Shown here piece after piece: positions 1 through 9,200 of a stretch of 64,000 bases of DNA (its first letter is position 1; the number at the start of each line of letters is the position of its first letter). Location of the stretch: positions 124,001 through 188,000 of the forward strand of contig JADKGL010000029.1 in NCBI GenBank assembly GCA_016722295.1, in the 5' to 3' direction. The position numbers and the translations under genes were made by a program. The notes beneath the pieces are model-generated. The model searched no databases, had not been told where the DNA came from, and worked only from the letters and a program-made list of their open reading frames with translations. The stretch is from Saprospiraceae bacterium. GTDB lineage: Bacteria; Bacteroidota; Bacteroidia; Chitinophagales; Saprospiraceae.

Positions 1-396
1 ATTGGTCCAGGAGGAAAAATAATTCAAGAAATTCAAGCTAAAACTGGAACGAAGATCAGCATTGAAGAGAAAGATGAAAAGGGATACGTTAATATAGCTT
101 CCAATAATAAAGAATCAATTGAAGCAGCTGTTAAAATTGTAAAAGGCATTGCATTTACACCAGAAGTAGGTGAAACCTATGAGGCAAAAGTTGTGTCGAT
201 TTTTCCATATGGTGCTTTTGTCGATTTTCACGGTAAGAGTGGATTATTACACGTGAGTGAAATTTCACATGAAAGAATTGACAATGTAGAAGATGCATTA
301 AAAGTTGGACAAATCATTCAAGTAAAATTGATAGGTACGGATCCAAAAACAAATAAATTGAGACTTTCACGTAAAGCAATCTTACCGCGTAAGTAA
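1..396 (+). CDS. pnp: Polynucleotide phosphorylase, C-terminal part (5' truncated by window)
   Basis: This is the 3' end of the gene for the exoribonuclease and RNA 3'-tailing enzyme of the cytoplasm and degradosome. The reading frame is open from base 1. It begins inside the KH domain, whose RNA-binding GxxG loop is visible as IGPGGKIIQ. The KH domain is followed by an S1 RNA-binding domain at about residues 60-130, with VVSIFPYGAFVDF and LLHVSEIS, and a short basic tail. The catalytic RNase PH domains lie outside the window. The position directly before rpoD matches other Bacteroidota. The identification is firm because the KH-S1 pair in this order and spacing is characteristic of PNPase. 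Confidence 0.93.
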   Translation: MGPGGKIIQEIQAKTGTKISIEEKDEKGYVNIASNNKESIEAAVKIVKGIAFTPEVGETYEAKVVSIFPYGAFVDFHGKSGLLHVSEISHERIDNVEDALKVGQIIQVKLIGTDPKTNKLRLSRKAILPRK

Positions 397-495
397 GTTG
401 TCGAGTTAAAGTAAAGCTAAATTTTTATTATTTCAGACCTTTTGGGCACTTTTTCTGCTATTTATCGCTTAATGATAGTATAGAAAGAATTAACC

Positions 496-1359
496 ATGAG
501 GCAATTGAAAATTTCTCGTCGTATTACATCACGCGAGAGTGCTGCATTAGATAAATATTTGTCTGAGATATCTCGGATACAAACACTTACACCTGAACAA
601 GAAGTTTCTTTAGCTCAGAAATGGAAATTAGGTGATCAAGATGCTTTGGAATTGCTGGTAAAATCAAATCTAAAATTTGTGATTTCAGTAGCAAAGCAAT
701 ACCAAAATAATGGATTAACACTGAATGATCTTATCAATGAAGGCAATGTAGGTTTGCTGAAAGCTGCGAAAAGATTCGATGAGACGAAGGGATTCAAATT
801 CATTACATATGCTGTGTGGTGGATTAGACAATCAATTTTACAAGCCATTGTTGAAAATTCAAGAATGATTCGATTGCCATATAATAAACACCACCTTCAG
901 CAACAGATTAACGAAAAACACCAAGCCTTTCTACAGGAATTTGAAAGGGAACCAAGTCCAGAAGAGCTTTCTGAATTATTTCATGTTGAGGTTGAAGATG
1001 TGTATTCTTTGATAGGAAGTAATAATTCTAGACATGTGTCTTTAGATGAACCCTTAGGCCAAGAAGAAGGTGCATCTTCTATTTTAGATGGTTTGAAAGA
1101 TGATAGTGTTGAAAGTCCTGACTTGAAAGTTATACAAGATTCAATGAAGGATGAATTGCGGCACAAACTACTCAGTCTTTCTCCAAGAGAAAGAGATATA
1201 TTAATAGAAATATATGGTCTTGACGATGGACGAGCGAAAACAATTGAAGATGTGGCTGAAATATTTGATATTTCTATCGAACGGGTGCGGCAGTTGAGAG
1301 AGCATGCCTTCAGGAGATTAAAGCGGAGTTTTGCAAAAAGCACAGGAAATTTATATTGA
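496..1359 (+). CDS. rpoD: Primary RNA polymerase sigma factor (RpoD/SigA, short Bacteroidota type)
   Basis: This 287-aa housekeeping sigma factor directs RNA polymerase to TAnnTTTG-type promoters. Region 1.2 is at about residues 15-45. Region 2 is at about 54-125, with NLKFVISVAKQY and the -10-binding GFKFITYAVWWIRQSI. Region 3 follows. Region 4 is at about 222-280, with LSPRERDILIE and the helix-turn-helix IERVRQLREHAFRRLK. Bacteroidota primary sigmas lack a long region 1.1 and are about 287 aa, so the length is exactly as expected. The gene ends in TGA, which shows that TGA is a normal stop in this genome. It lies about 100 bases after pnp. Confidence 0.97.
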   Translation: MRQLKISRRITSRESAALDKYLSEISRIQTLTPEQEVSLAQKWKLGDQDALELLVKSNLKFVISVAKQYQNNGLTLNDLINEGNVGLLKAAKRFDETKGFKFITYAVWWIRQSILQAIVENSRMIRLPYNKHHLQQQINEKHQAFLQEFEREPSPEELSELFHVEVEDVYSLIGSNNSRHVSLDEPLGQEEGASSILDGLKDDSVESPDLKVIQDSMKDELRHKLLSLSPRERDILIEIYGLDDGRAKTIEDVAEIFDISIERVRQLREHAFRRLKRSFAKSTGNLY

Positions 1360-1439
1360 AAATTACCAATTACGTTTTTTTATATTAAAATTAATCGTAA
1401 TATGTAGTAATTTACTATATTGCATTCTAATTGGACAAA

Positions 1440-2342
1440 ATGTTAACTCAATTTCTTGTTTATTTAGAGAAAGAAAAAAGATATTCATCGCATACAGTAA
1501 ATGCATATCATACTGATTTACATCAGTTTAAAGTTTATTTGGAACTTCAATACAGTATTTTGAATTTGAATGAAGTAAAATATAATTATGTTAGATCTTG
1601 GATCGCGAGCCTATCGATTAAATCAATTGATAATAGGTCAATCCACAGAAAAATATCAAGTTTAAAATCATATTACAATTGGGCAATAAGATATAAATAT
1701 ATAGACCAAAGCCCAATAGAGAAAGTCATTTCGCCAAAACTTAAAAAGAGATTACCTGAAGTGATTCAAAAAAGAGAAGTACAGGAATTATTTGATCTAA
1801 CCATTGAAACTGACGACTTCGAAACTCTTAGAAATTCGTTAATTATGAGCCTTTTTTATCAATGCGGACTGCGTAGAGCTGAATTAATTGGATTAAAGCT
1901 TAGCGATATTCAGCAAAAAACAAAAACATTAAAAGTAATAGGGAAGGTCAATAAAGAGCGAGTCATACCGTTTGGTAATGAACTATTAGGAATTATTTTA
2001 CGTTATATTAACAAACGCAACGAATTGGATTCTATTGAGGGAGATTTCTTGATTTTGACAAAAACAGGTGAAAAGTCTTATCCTAAATTGATCTATAGAG
2101 TTGTAAATCAAAGTTTACAGCAAAAAACAACTATTAAGAAGAAAAGTCCTCATAGTTTAAGGCATAGTTTTGCAACACACCTAGCAGATAATGGCGCCGA
2201 GCTGAATGCGATTAAAAACTTACTTGGGCATTCAAGTCTTGCTGCAACGCAAGTGTATATGCATTTATCTATTGAAAACGTGAAAAATAGTTACATGAAA
2301 GCACATCCTAGAGCAAATTTAGAAACTAAAAAATTGATATAA
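1440..2342 (+). CDS. xerC: Site-specific tyrosine recombinase XerC-like
   Basis: This is a chromosome dimer resolution recombinase of about 300 aa. The N-terminal core-binding domain covers about residues 1-90. The catalytic domain shows Arg in GLRRAELIGL, Lys near VIGKVNKERVIPF, HSLRHSFATHL (the HxxR box), LLGHSS and the nucleophile Tyr in TQVYMH. A TTG codon nine bases upstream is in frame. The ATG at 1440 is chosen because the protein then begins MLTQFLVYLEKEK, a usual XerC N-terminus. It sits one base before the ribosome hibernation factor, so the two are probably co-transcribed. Nothing suggests a phage or island integrase, since the neighbours are all core genes. Confidence 0.92.
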   Translation: MLTQFLVYLEKEKRYSSHTVNAYHTDLHQFKVYLELQYSILNLNEVKYNYVRSWIASLSIKSIDNRSIHRKISSLKSYYNWAIRYKYIDQSPIEKVISPKLKKRLPEVIQKREVQELFDLTIETDDFETLRNSLIMSLFYQCGLRRAELIGLKLSDIQQKTKTLKVIGKVNKERVIPFGNELLGIILRYINKRNELDSIEGDFLILTKTGEKSYPKLIYRVVNQSLQQKTTIKKKSPHSLRHSFATHLADNGAELNAIKNLLGHSSLAATQVYMHLSIENVKNSYMKAHPRANLETKKLI

Positions 2343-2343
2343 T

Positions 2344-2646
2344 ATGGTAACAAAAATTCAATCTTTACATTTTGATGCAGATCAAAGGTTAGTGATGTTG
2401 GTAGAAGAAAAAATTGAGAAGCTGAAGCATTATTTCAAAGCAGATGCATCAGCTGAAGTAATTTTAAAAATGGAGAAAGTAGGTCAAGTCCAAGATAAAA
2501 TTGTGGAAATTATCTACCATATTCCAGGTGCAAAATTTGTTGTGACATCAATACAGAAATCATTCGAATTGGCTTTAAATGAAGCTTATCACAATATTAA
2601 GATGCAGATATTGAAATATAAAGAAAAAGCGCAAAAAAAGCATTAA
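2344..2646 (+). CDS. hpf: Ribosome hibernation promoting factor, short form (HPF/YfiA)
   Basis: This 100-aa protein binds the 30S decoding channel and helps inactivate or dimerise ribosomes in stationary phase. The whole length is one S30AE domain, with IQSLHFDADQRL at the start, the KLKHYFKADA helix and the strand VEIIYHIPGAKFVV. It lacks the C-terminal dimerisation domain of long HPF, as is normal in Bacteroidota. It starts one base after the xerC stop and is followed directly by a strong intrinsic terminator, so xerC-hpf form the end of a transcription unit. Confidence 0.93.
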   Translation: MVTKIQSLHFDADQRLVMLVEEKIEKLKHYFKADASAEVILKMEKVGQVQDKIVEIIYHIPGAKFVVTSIQKSFELALNEAYHNIKMQILKYKEKAQKKH

Positions 2647-2650
2647 AAGT

Positions 2651-2680
2651 AAAAGCTCGAGAAATCGAGCTTTTTTTTTT
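2651..2680 (+). terminator. Intrinsic terminator of the xerC-hpf unit
   Basis: A ten-base stem, AAAAGCTCGA paired with TCGAGCTTTT around a GAAA tetraloop, runs into an uninterrupted T tract. It begins five bases after the hpf stop codon. Confidence 0.9.
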
Positions 2681-2816
2681 GTGTAATTACCCCAATGAAA
2701 GAAGTAAATAATGCTAAGAATCTAAAGGAGAAGAGTTATTTTTACAAAGTTTTAAAAAAAGACTGATAATAAATTAATCATTCTACCTACATAACAGTAT
2801 CAAAGAATTTCTTTGT

Positions 2817-3401
2817 ATGATAAAAAAATATATTTTCAAGGATGAAGAAAGATTACAAAGTGATCTTATCTCTGAAGATCGAGGTGCAATATTATATCTA
2901 TATGATTCAATGTATGTGTCTGCACAAAAGTGGATTGGACAAAATGGGGGAAATATAGATGATGCAAAAGATGTATTTCAAGAATCAATTATTGTTCTAT
3001 TGAATAAAATGAAATCAAATGATTTTAGGACAGCAAAGGGAAATCTGCGAAATTACTTCTTTGGAATTATTAAATTTAAGTGGTTTGAAATATTGAAAAA
3101 AGAGAGCAAAAATCCTCAAGTAGAATTTCAAAATGATCGCTATAGTGATTTTGAGATGATAGCGATGGAAGACAGTGATGAAATGCGTTTGTCCGATATT
3201 GTCACGAAAGAATTTAATCAGTTAAAGGATGACTGTAAAAATTTATTGAAACTTTTCTTTGTCGATCTATTCTCGACGAAAAAAGTTGGCGAGCTTTTAG
3301 GGTTTAAAGAAGATTATGTTCGCATAAAAAAAATGCGATGTTTGCAATATTTACGAGAATCAGTAATCAATTCAATTGAATATAAACATGAATTTAAATA
3401 A
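2817..3401 (+). CDS. ECF-type RNA polymerase sigma factor
   Basis: This 194-aa alternative sigma factor has only regions 2 and 4. Region 2 is at about residues 22-95, with the DDAKDVFQESIIVLLNKM helix and LRNYFFGIIKFKW. Region 4 is at about 125-190, with LKLFFVDLFSTKKVGELLGF and the recognition helix YVRIKKMRCLQYL. Its 3' end overlaps the next gene, which encodes a membrane TPR protein in the place normally held by an anti-sigma factor. Targets cannot be read from sequence. The nearby peptidase and giant surface protein are plausible members of the regulon, but that is inference. Confidence 0.88.
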   Translation: MIKKYIFKDEERLQSDLISEDRGAILYLYDSMYVSAQKWIGQNGGNIDDAKDVFQESIIVLLNKMKSNDFRTAKGNLRNYFFGIIKFKWFEILKKESKNPQVEFQNDRYSDFEMIAMEDSDEMRLSDIVTKEFNQLKDDCKNLLKLFFVDLFSTKKVGELLGFKEDYVRIKKMRCLQYLRESVINSIEYKHEFK

Positions 3402-4182
3402 TAGAGAATCTGAGATTGAGATTATTCATAGGTATATAGACGGAAGTTTGACTATGGATGAAAAATTAAAATTCGAAGATGATTTGAAGCAAAATAAAGC
3501 ATTATACGATTTGTATTGTTTTGAAAAAACCTTGATCATGGGCATAAAAAATGCAAACTCAAATTCTCTTAAAGATAGAATTATTGAAGTCGAAAATGAA
3601 TTTTTTAAATCACATAAATCAAAATTATTAATTATGAAAAATTTTAGAATTGTTGCAGTAGCAGCTTCATTGATACTAGTTTTTGGATTAGTCTATTTCC
3701 TAAAGCCTAAAGCTGAGTTCAACCCAGATAATGCAATATCAGCATTTTACAAACCAGAATCAGACAGGGCAGATAAAATTATTGGCTCATTTGACCAAGC
3801 AGGATTTGCGAATCCCTATAGTTCAAATGATACATTTAAATTAGCGATGAAACTATATAAGGAGATGAAGTATAAAGATGCACTCAAAGAGTTTCATGCT
3901 TACTTACAAGCCTTTCCTAATGACAAAGTCGCTCAACTCTATTTTGGCATATCCCATTTTAATGCGTCAAATTATTCAGAAGCTATAACTGTTTTAAATC
4001 CATTGGCAAATGATGATGCATTTGAACAAAAAGAGGATGCGATATGGAATCTTGCATTCTGCCTAATGAAAGCAGAAAATAGCGAAAAGACTGCCTTAGC
4101 ATATTTTAATAAATTAGCTAAGAACCCAAGTTCGCCGCATCAAAAAAATGCAGAAGGAGTTATTGACCTTATAAAAAAGTAA
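3388..4182 (+). CDS. Single-pass membrane TPR protein in the anti-sigma factor position
   Basis: The protein has about 264 aa. The N-terminal cytoplasmic part, about 80 aa with RYIDGSLTMDEKLKFEDDL, has the look of the zinc-less anti-sigma N-domains common in Bacteroidota. One transmembrane helix follows (AVAASLILVFGLVYFL, about residues 88-105). The periplasmic part carries TPR-like helices, with LAMKLYKEMKYKDALKEF and QLYFGISHFNASNYSEAI. A TTG start 12 bases upstream is possible, but the ATG at 3388 is preferred. The gene overlaps the ECF sigma gene by 14 bases and ends one base before the metallopeptidase gene, so the three form an operon. Control of the sigma factor is inferred from position and topology only. 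Confidence 0.72.
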   Translation: MNLNNRESEIEIIHRYIDGSLTMDEKLKFEDDLKQNKALYDLYCFEKTLIMGIKNANSNSLKDRIIEVENEFFKSHKSKLLIMKNFRIVAVAASLILVFGLVYFLKPKAEFNPDNAISAFYKPESDRADKIIGSFDQAGFANPYSSNDTFKLAMKLYKEMKYKDALKEFHAYLQAFPNDKVAQLYFGISHFNASNYSEAITVLNPLANDDAFEQKEDAIWNLAFCLMKAENSEKTALAYFNKLAKNPSSPHQKNAEGVIDLIKK

Positions 4183-4183
4183 A

Positions 4184-5803
4184 ATGCAAAGATTAAAATT
4201 TCTTTTAGTAATGTTTTTTGCAGTATTAGACCAAGCAACAGGCACATCATTTTTAACAAATGAAAATGTGGAAAATTCAACTTTTTCAAATACTCCAACA
4301 GAGAATTTAAGAACATTGCTCAAAGGAATTTTAATAAAGTTGAACGAGAAATCTGGATCAGGAATACATAAGTTGCCAGAAGTGGAGTTAAGCCAAGATT
4401 CATTTATGGTTGGCTCATTTATCTCTAGCAAAAATGTTATACGAGTAGAGATGAAAGCAATAAATGAATGCAGATCACTTGGAAAGGATTCAATAAATGC
4501 ATTAGCATTTCTTATTGCTCATGAATATGTGCATTTTTTAAAGCATAACAAACACAAGAAAAGTACTAATTTTTTATCTTATGAAAAAGGAGATAAGGCA
4601 AATCTTCTAGAAGAGCAAGAAGCAGATGTTTATGGATTATTCCTTAGTTACTTAGCAGGCTACAATAATCGTGACGTGACAGAAGATATTTTAACTCGGT
4701 TATATAATGCATATAAAATTCGGGATAAAGTTTTAATTAATTATCCAAGTTTTGAAACACGAATTTTATCAAATAAGGAAGTATTGACTAAGGTGGAACA
4801 ATTGATTCATATTTTCAAAACAGGAAATTACCTACTTGCTTTAGGTGAGTTTAGTTATTCGAAATATTGTTTTAATTTTGTGAATAGCATTCATTCAAGT
4901 TACGAGATTCATAATAATATTGGAGTGCTAAATATGTTAGAGTCAATAGAGAATTTTAAGCTTGTTCCTAGAGATCAATATTTTATGCCGATCATGATTG
5001 AGAATAAGTCTACACTAGATTTGAAAAAGAGACAAGGGAGAGGAGAGGATACGTTGAGTTTACATTCGGATGAGTATCGAAAGAGAATTAAAGGATTAGG
5101 AGAAAGTATAACTTGGTTTGAGAAATCAATAAAGCAGCAAAAGAATTATTTTCCTGCTTATATGAATAAAATTTGCGCTTTGTATTATTTAGGGAATAAA
5201 GAAAAAACGGTTCAGTTTATCAATTTGACAAAATCAAAATTCTCTAAGTCACAGAATATTTATTTGTTGGATATGATTTTATTAGTTAATGATAACTCAT
5301 TGGCTATTTCTGATAAAATTTCAAAGTTTAAGGAATTGGTTAGTATGTCTGAAGCTTCCTCTACTAGTATTTTTGCTAAAAATATAATTAAAGCAAATTT
5401 TAGTTTGATCTCAGGGGAGAAGTTGAATGAATTGACTTTTGATTATGAGCTTCCTGAAGAGCTGAGTATTATGATGAGAAAGCTAAGTCTTGAAAAATTA
5501 GCGCCGAAGTCCTCAATCAGTTTGTCGAATAAAGACAGAATTCAGTTTATTTATAATGTAAAAGGAAATTCTGTAAATTCAGCAATAATCGAAGATGGAG
5601 TAAAGAAGTATACTTTTAAATACTATCCACCTGAAATTATTCCAGATATTAAATTAGGTGAAGAGCTGGATTTAAATATATTTAATTATAAAAACTTTAT
5701 AGCAACTAGTGATGGCTTTATTTATCACCAAAACCGAGATCAATATTTGGTTTGTGTGAATAATAATGGATCTATCTCAAGTATGGTCAAATATTTCAAG
5801 TAG
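4184..5803 (+). CDS. Exported HExxH zinc metallopeptidase (M48-like) with helical repeat C-terminus
   Basis: The protein has 539 aa and a plausible N-terminal signal peptide (LLVMFFAVLDQATG). The zinc site is LIAHEYVHFLKH, near residue 110, with a third ligand in EEQEADVYGLFL about 38 residues later. This is the M48-type HExxH...ExxxD arrangement. Residues beyond about 200 have TPR-like helices (ESITWFEKSIKQQKNYFPAYMNK), and a beta-rich tail closes the protein. It is the third gene of the ECF sigma operon. Bacteroidota M48 proteases of this kind act on periplasmic proteins, but the substrate here is unknown. A wholly different HExxH family is possible, because the flanking sequence is weakly conserved. 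Confidence 0.66.
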   Translation: MQRLKFLLVMFFAVLDQATGTSFLTNENVENSTFSNTPTENLRTLLKGILIKLNEKSGSGIHKLPEVELSQDSFMVGSFISSKNVIRVEMKAINECRSLGKDSINALAFLIAHEYVHFLKHNKHKKSTNFLSYEKGDKANLLEEQEADVYGLFLSYLAGYNNRDVTEDILTRLYNAYKIRDKVLINYPSFETRILSNKEVLTKVEQLIHIFKTGNYLLALGEFSYSKYCFNFVNSIHSSYEIHNNIGVLNMLESIENFKLVPRDQYFMPIMIENKSTLDLKKRQGRGEDTLSLHSDEYRKRIKGLGESITWFEKSIKQQKNYFPAYMNKICALYYLGNKEKTVQFINLTKSKFSKSQNIYLLDMILLVNDNSLAISDKISKFKELVSMSEASSTSIFAKNIIKANFSLISGEKLNELTFDYELPEELSIMMRKLSLEKLAPKSSISLSNKDRIQFIYNVKGNSVNSAIIEDGVKKYTFKYYPPEIIPDIKLGEELDLNIFNYKNFIATSDGFIYHQNRDQYLVCVNNNGSISSMVKYFK

Positions 5804-5932
5804 TATCGATTTATAAGGTCATTTAAGTTATTTGCTAAAAATCTTTGTAGACTTCAAATTTATTGTAATTTCGTTTACACAATCATAAATGCAAATTATG
5901 TTTGATTCTATTTGCTCTAGCACAACTTCAAG

Positions 5933-6067
5933 ATGATCTTTTCGTTCAAAACTAGAAAGGAAGCAGGTGGGTGGACTTATACTGAAGAGACAAGTGGGCC
6001 ATGGGATGCAGATCAGATGGGTTCAGCCGGTTACAATTTGTTTGAAATCTTTGGATTTACATTTTAA
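5933..6067 (+). CDS. Possible 44-aa ORF or gene remnant in a 435-base intergenic stretch
   Basis: The gap between the peptidase and the giant protein (5804-6238) has one stretch that reads like protein. It starts at ATG 5933 and contains KTRKEAGGWTYTEETSGPW and ends GYNLFEIFGFTF before TAA. An in-frame TAG lies four codons upstream. The Trp, Gly and Tyr content is unlike random A+T-rich DNA, so it may be a small protein or the tail of a lost gene. I recognise no family. The rest of the gap holds only the promoter listed for the next gene. Confidence 0.3.
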   Translation: MIFSFKTRKEAGGWTYTEETSGPWDADQMGSAGYNLFEIFGFTF

Positions 6068-6202
6068 ATGAAAGAGATTATATGATTGGATTAACAAAAG
6101 ATTAGGATGTGTTATTTGCTGTCTAATCATTTGATTAATAGTTTGTTATACTTGTATTTATTTTAATTTGTGTAATTTTAATGAATTTACTTTTGCATGC
6201 AG

Positions 6203-6210
6203 TAACTTTG
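6203..6210 (+). promoter_or_regulatory. Candidate -7 element (TAACTTTG) for the giant repeat protein
   Basis: This is an exact match to the Bacteroidota -7 consensus TAnnTTTG, 28 bases before the ATG. No convincing -33 TTTG lies at the usual spacing, so confidence is moderate. Confidence 0.4.
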
Positions 6211-6238
6211 TCATCTGAATGAGTCTTAATCAAGGAGA

Positions 6239-9200
6239 ATGAGAAAGTTAATTTATATTATCTCGCTATTAATTGCTAGCCAAATAAACTCTTTTGGGCA
6301 ATGGTGCTGCATTGACACTAATTTAATTATTAAAGACAAAGCAACGACTACCTTGAGATTCCAGATAGTTGGAGCCACAAACAACGATTTATCTACTCCA
6401 ACACAAGGACTTTGTGGAGTTAGAATCAAATTTAAGCACAAGTCAATTGGAGATGTAACAATGTCATTAATTTCTCCAGGAGGTCAAAAAGTTGATTTAT
6501 TAGGACCGAATGCCAATGCTAGAAGAACTGATTTGACGAATTGGAATGTTTCATTTGTTCCATGTGCAGTTACAGCTGTACCAGATGTTGGATTCAAACA
6601 GAAATGGGACAATGTACAGAATTGGGGAATTTTAGGGCAATTTTATAATGGTACATATTATCCTTTCAATGGATGTTTGGAGGATTTTAATCTTGGAGCA
6701 GTAAATGGTATATGGACACTTACTATTGTTGACTCAGATCTTTTTTATGATGGATTAGTAGAGAGCTTTTGTTTATTGTTTTGCGATGATAGTGGTGTAT
6801 CTTGTAATTCATGTAGCTCCAATGGCGGATATTTTAATCTAGCTCCAATTATGCTTTGTGAATCGAATGATAATTTAAATTTGGATGTTAAACCAACCAT
6901 TCCTTCTTTCACTCCAGATCCATTAAATTACGGATACAAGTATTTTGTTTTTCTAAACAATATTTTAATTGATGTAAAAGACAATTTAGATTTCAGGAGT
7001 TATTCTTCAGGAAATTATACAATATGTGGATTGTCTTACTTGTTATCTGATTTTTCTAAATTGCCATCAATTTCTTCCGCAATATCATTTAATGATTTTA
7101 GAAATAATTTAATTACAAATCGTTATAATGCTTGTGCAGAATTTTCAAAAGATTGTTTGAATTTAGTAATCGGGAAAGCATCACGGATCATAGATGTTAC
7201 AAACACAATTTGCAAAGGTGACACTTTCAAAATTAATGGCTCTTCTTATTATACAGATGGTACTTATATATTGAAATATACAAATATTACTGGATGTGAT
7301 TCAACAGTGAATTTAAATTTAAAAACCATTGAAGTAAAAGCAATAATTCAGAATCCCATTCCATCACTTTCATGCACTACAAAAAGTGTTATTATAGACG
7401 CATCAGCATCTAAAATTGGTGCAAATACTCAGATTTACTGGGAAACGAATGGTGGGTATTTTGAGGACCTTTCGAATAAGTTAATGCCCGTCATCACACG
7501 TGCTGGAAGATTTAAATTGGTTTTAACCGATGGGAATTGTAAAGATTCAATAGAGTTTGATGTTCAAAACACTTCTGTCTTACCAACAATTAATATCGTA
7601 GGCGATACTATAACTTGTAAGAAACCAACAGTAGAGCTGACTGTTAGTAGTAATGTAAATTCACCAATTATTGAATGGACATTTGGGAATCAAGTAATTG
7701 GGGTAAGTGATAAAATTTCTGTGTCTCAGCCTGGCGATTATATAGTTCAAGTCACAGATTCTAAAGGATGTTCAAATTTTCAATCATATAAAGTGATAGA
7801 AAATAAAATTTTGCCACAGTTTGAACTCAATGCAACCGAAATTACTTGTCAGAATGACACATCTATATTAAGTTTTTCCACTACTGAAAATTACAGTTCA
7901 TTTTTTTGGACAGGAGTAAATTTTCAATCTTTTGATCTAGCACCAAAAGTTACAAAGCCAGGTGAATATGAATTTAAGATGGAAGGTTCCAATGGTTGTG
8001 TTGAAACAAAAAAAATAGTAGTAAATTCTTCAGTAGTGCTTCCTGTTGTTAGATTATCAGCTGACTCGATAACTTGCAACAATAGATCTATTAAAATAAG
8101 TAACGCTTATACTGGAAACTATAAATTTAATTGGTCAGGCCCTTCAATGTTTACTTCAAACAGTTCTGAACCAGACGTCACTATTGCAGGAAGATATACA
8201 TTGATGATTGAAGATGAACATGGATGCAAGAGAGATACTTTTATTGATATTTTAGAAAATACCATCCCTCCAAATTACACATTAAACGCTGGGATATTAG
8301 GATGTAACCCTGATAGTATTCAAATTATTTTGAATTTTAATAACGCAACAAATGCGTCAGAATATTCATACACATGGTCAGGTCCAATAGGATTTGGATC
8401 TAGTAGTCAAAGTCCATGGACAAGGGAAGAAGGATTTTATACTGTGCGAGTTGTTGGTTTGAATGGATGTATATCAATGGATACGATTACAGTGATACAA
8501 CGTATTGAAAAACCAAAAATAGCATTAAATGCAAATGAACTTTCATGTATTGATTCAGCTGTTGCATTACAGATTGTTAGCTTAAATATAGTTTCGTACA
8601 ATACTACAGGACCAAATAATTTCGTTTCAACAGATCCTATTCCACTTGTAACTAGCCCAGGTATATATCGAGTGATAGTTACAGATAACAATGGTTGTAC
8701 TGCTGAAAAGTCTATTATTATTAATGAAAATAGAACACCGCCATTTGATGTTTTAGCTGCTGAAACCAAGACTTGTATTAGGGATAGCGTTATATTGTCA
8801 TTCACTTCAAATTCAACAATTGATACCATTTTATGGACTGGACCTAACGGATTTAGTTCAAGTCTTGCTATGCCTAAAGTTTTTGAACCGGGTTTGTATA
8901 TTCTACAAGCAAACGGAAGAAATGGTTGTGCATTAGTTGATTCAGTTGTAGTCGTATTTGATACAATAAAACCTTTGATACAAATAACTGTAGATACATT
9001 ATCTTGCAAACAGCCGGAGTTTACATTACAGAAATCAGCAAATATTATTATTGATAAATACATTTGGACTTCACCTGCAGGACAAATTGATACCAGCTTG
9101 AACTATGTAATCGATGCACCAGGAAATTATCAATTGAGAGCAATAGGGGTGAATGGTTGTGAATCAATTACAACATTTGATGTAGTGCAAATATCAACTA

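Noticed and set aside
1440..2342. Mobile-element integrase
   Set aside because: The recombinase has the XerC layout and sits among pnp, rpoD and hpf, with no att sites or cargo.
8437..9063. 208-codon ORF on the minus strand inside the giant repeat gene
   Set aside because: It mirrors the repeats of the large gene in antisense, has no family features, and lies wholly inside a well-supported coding region.
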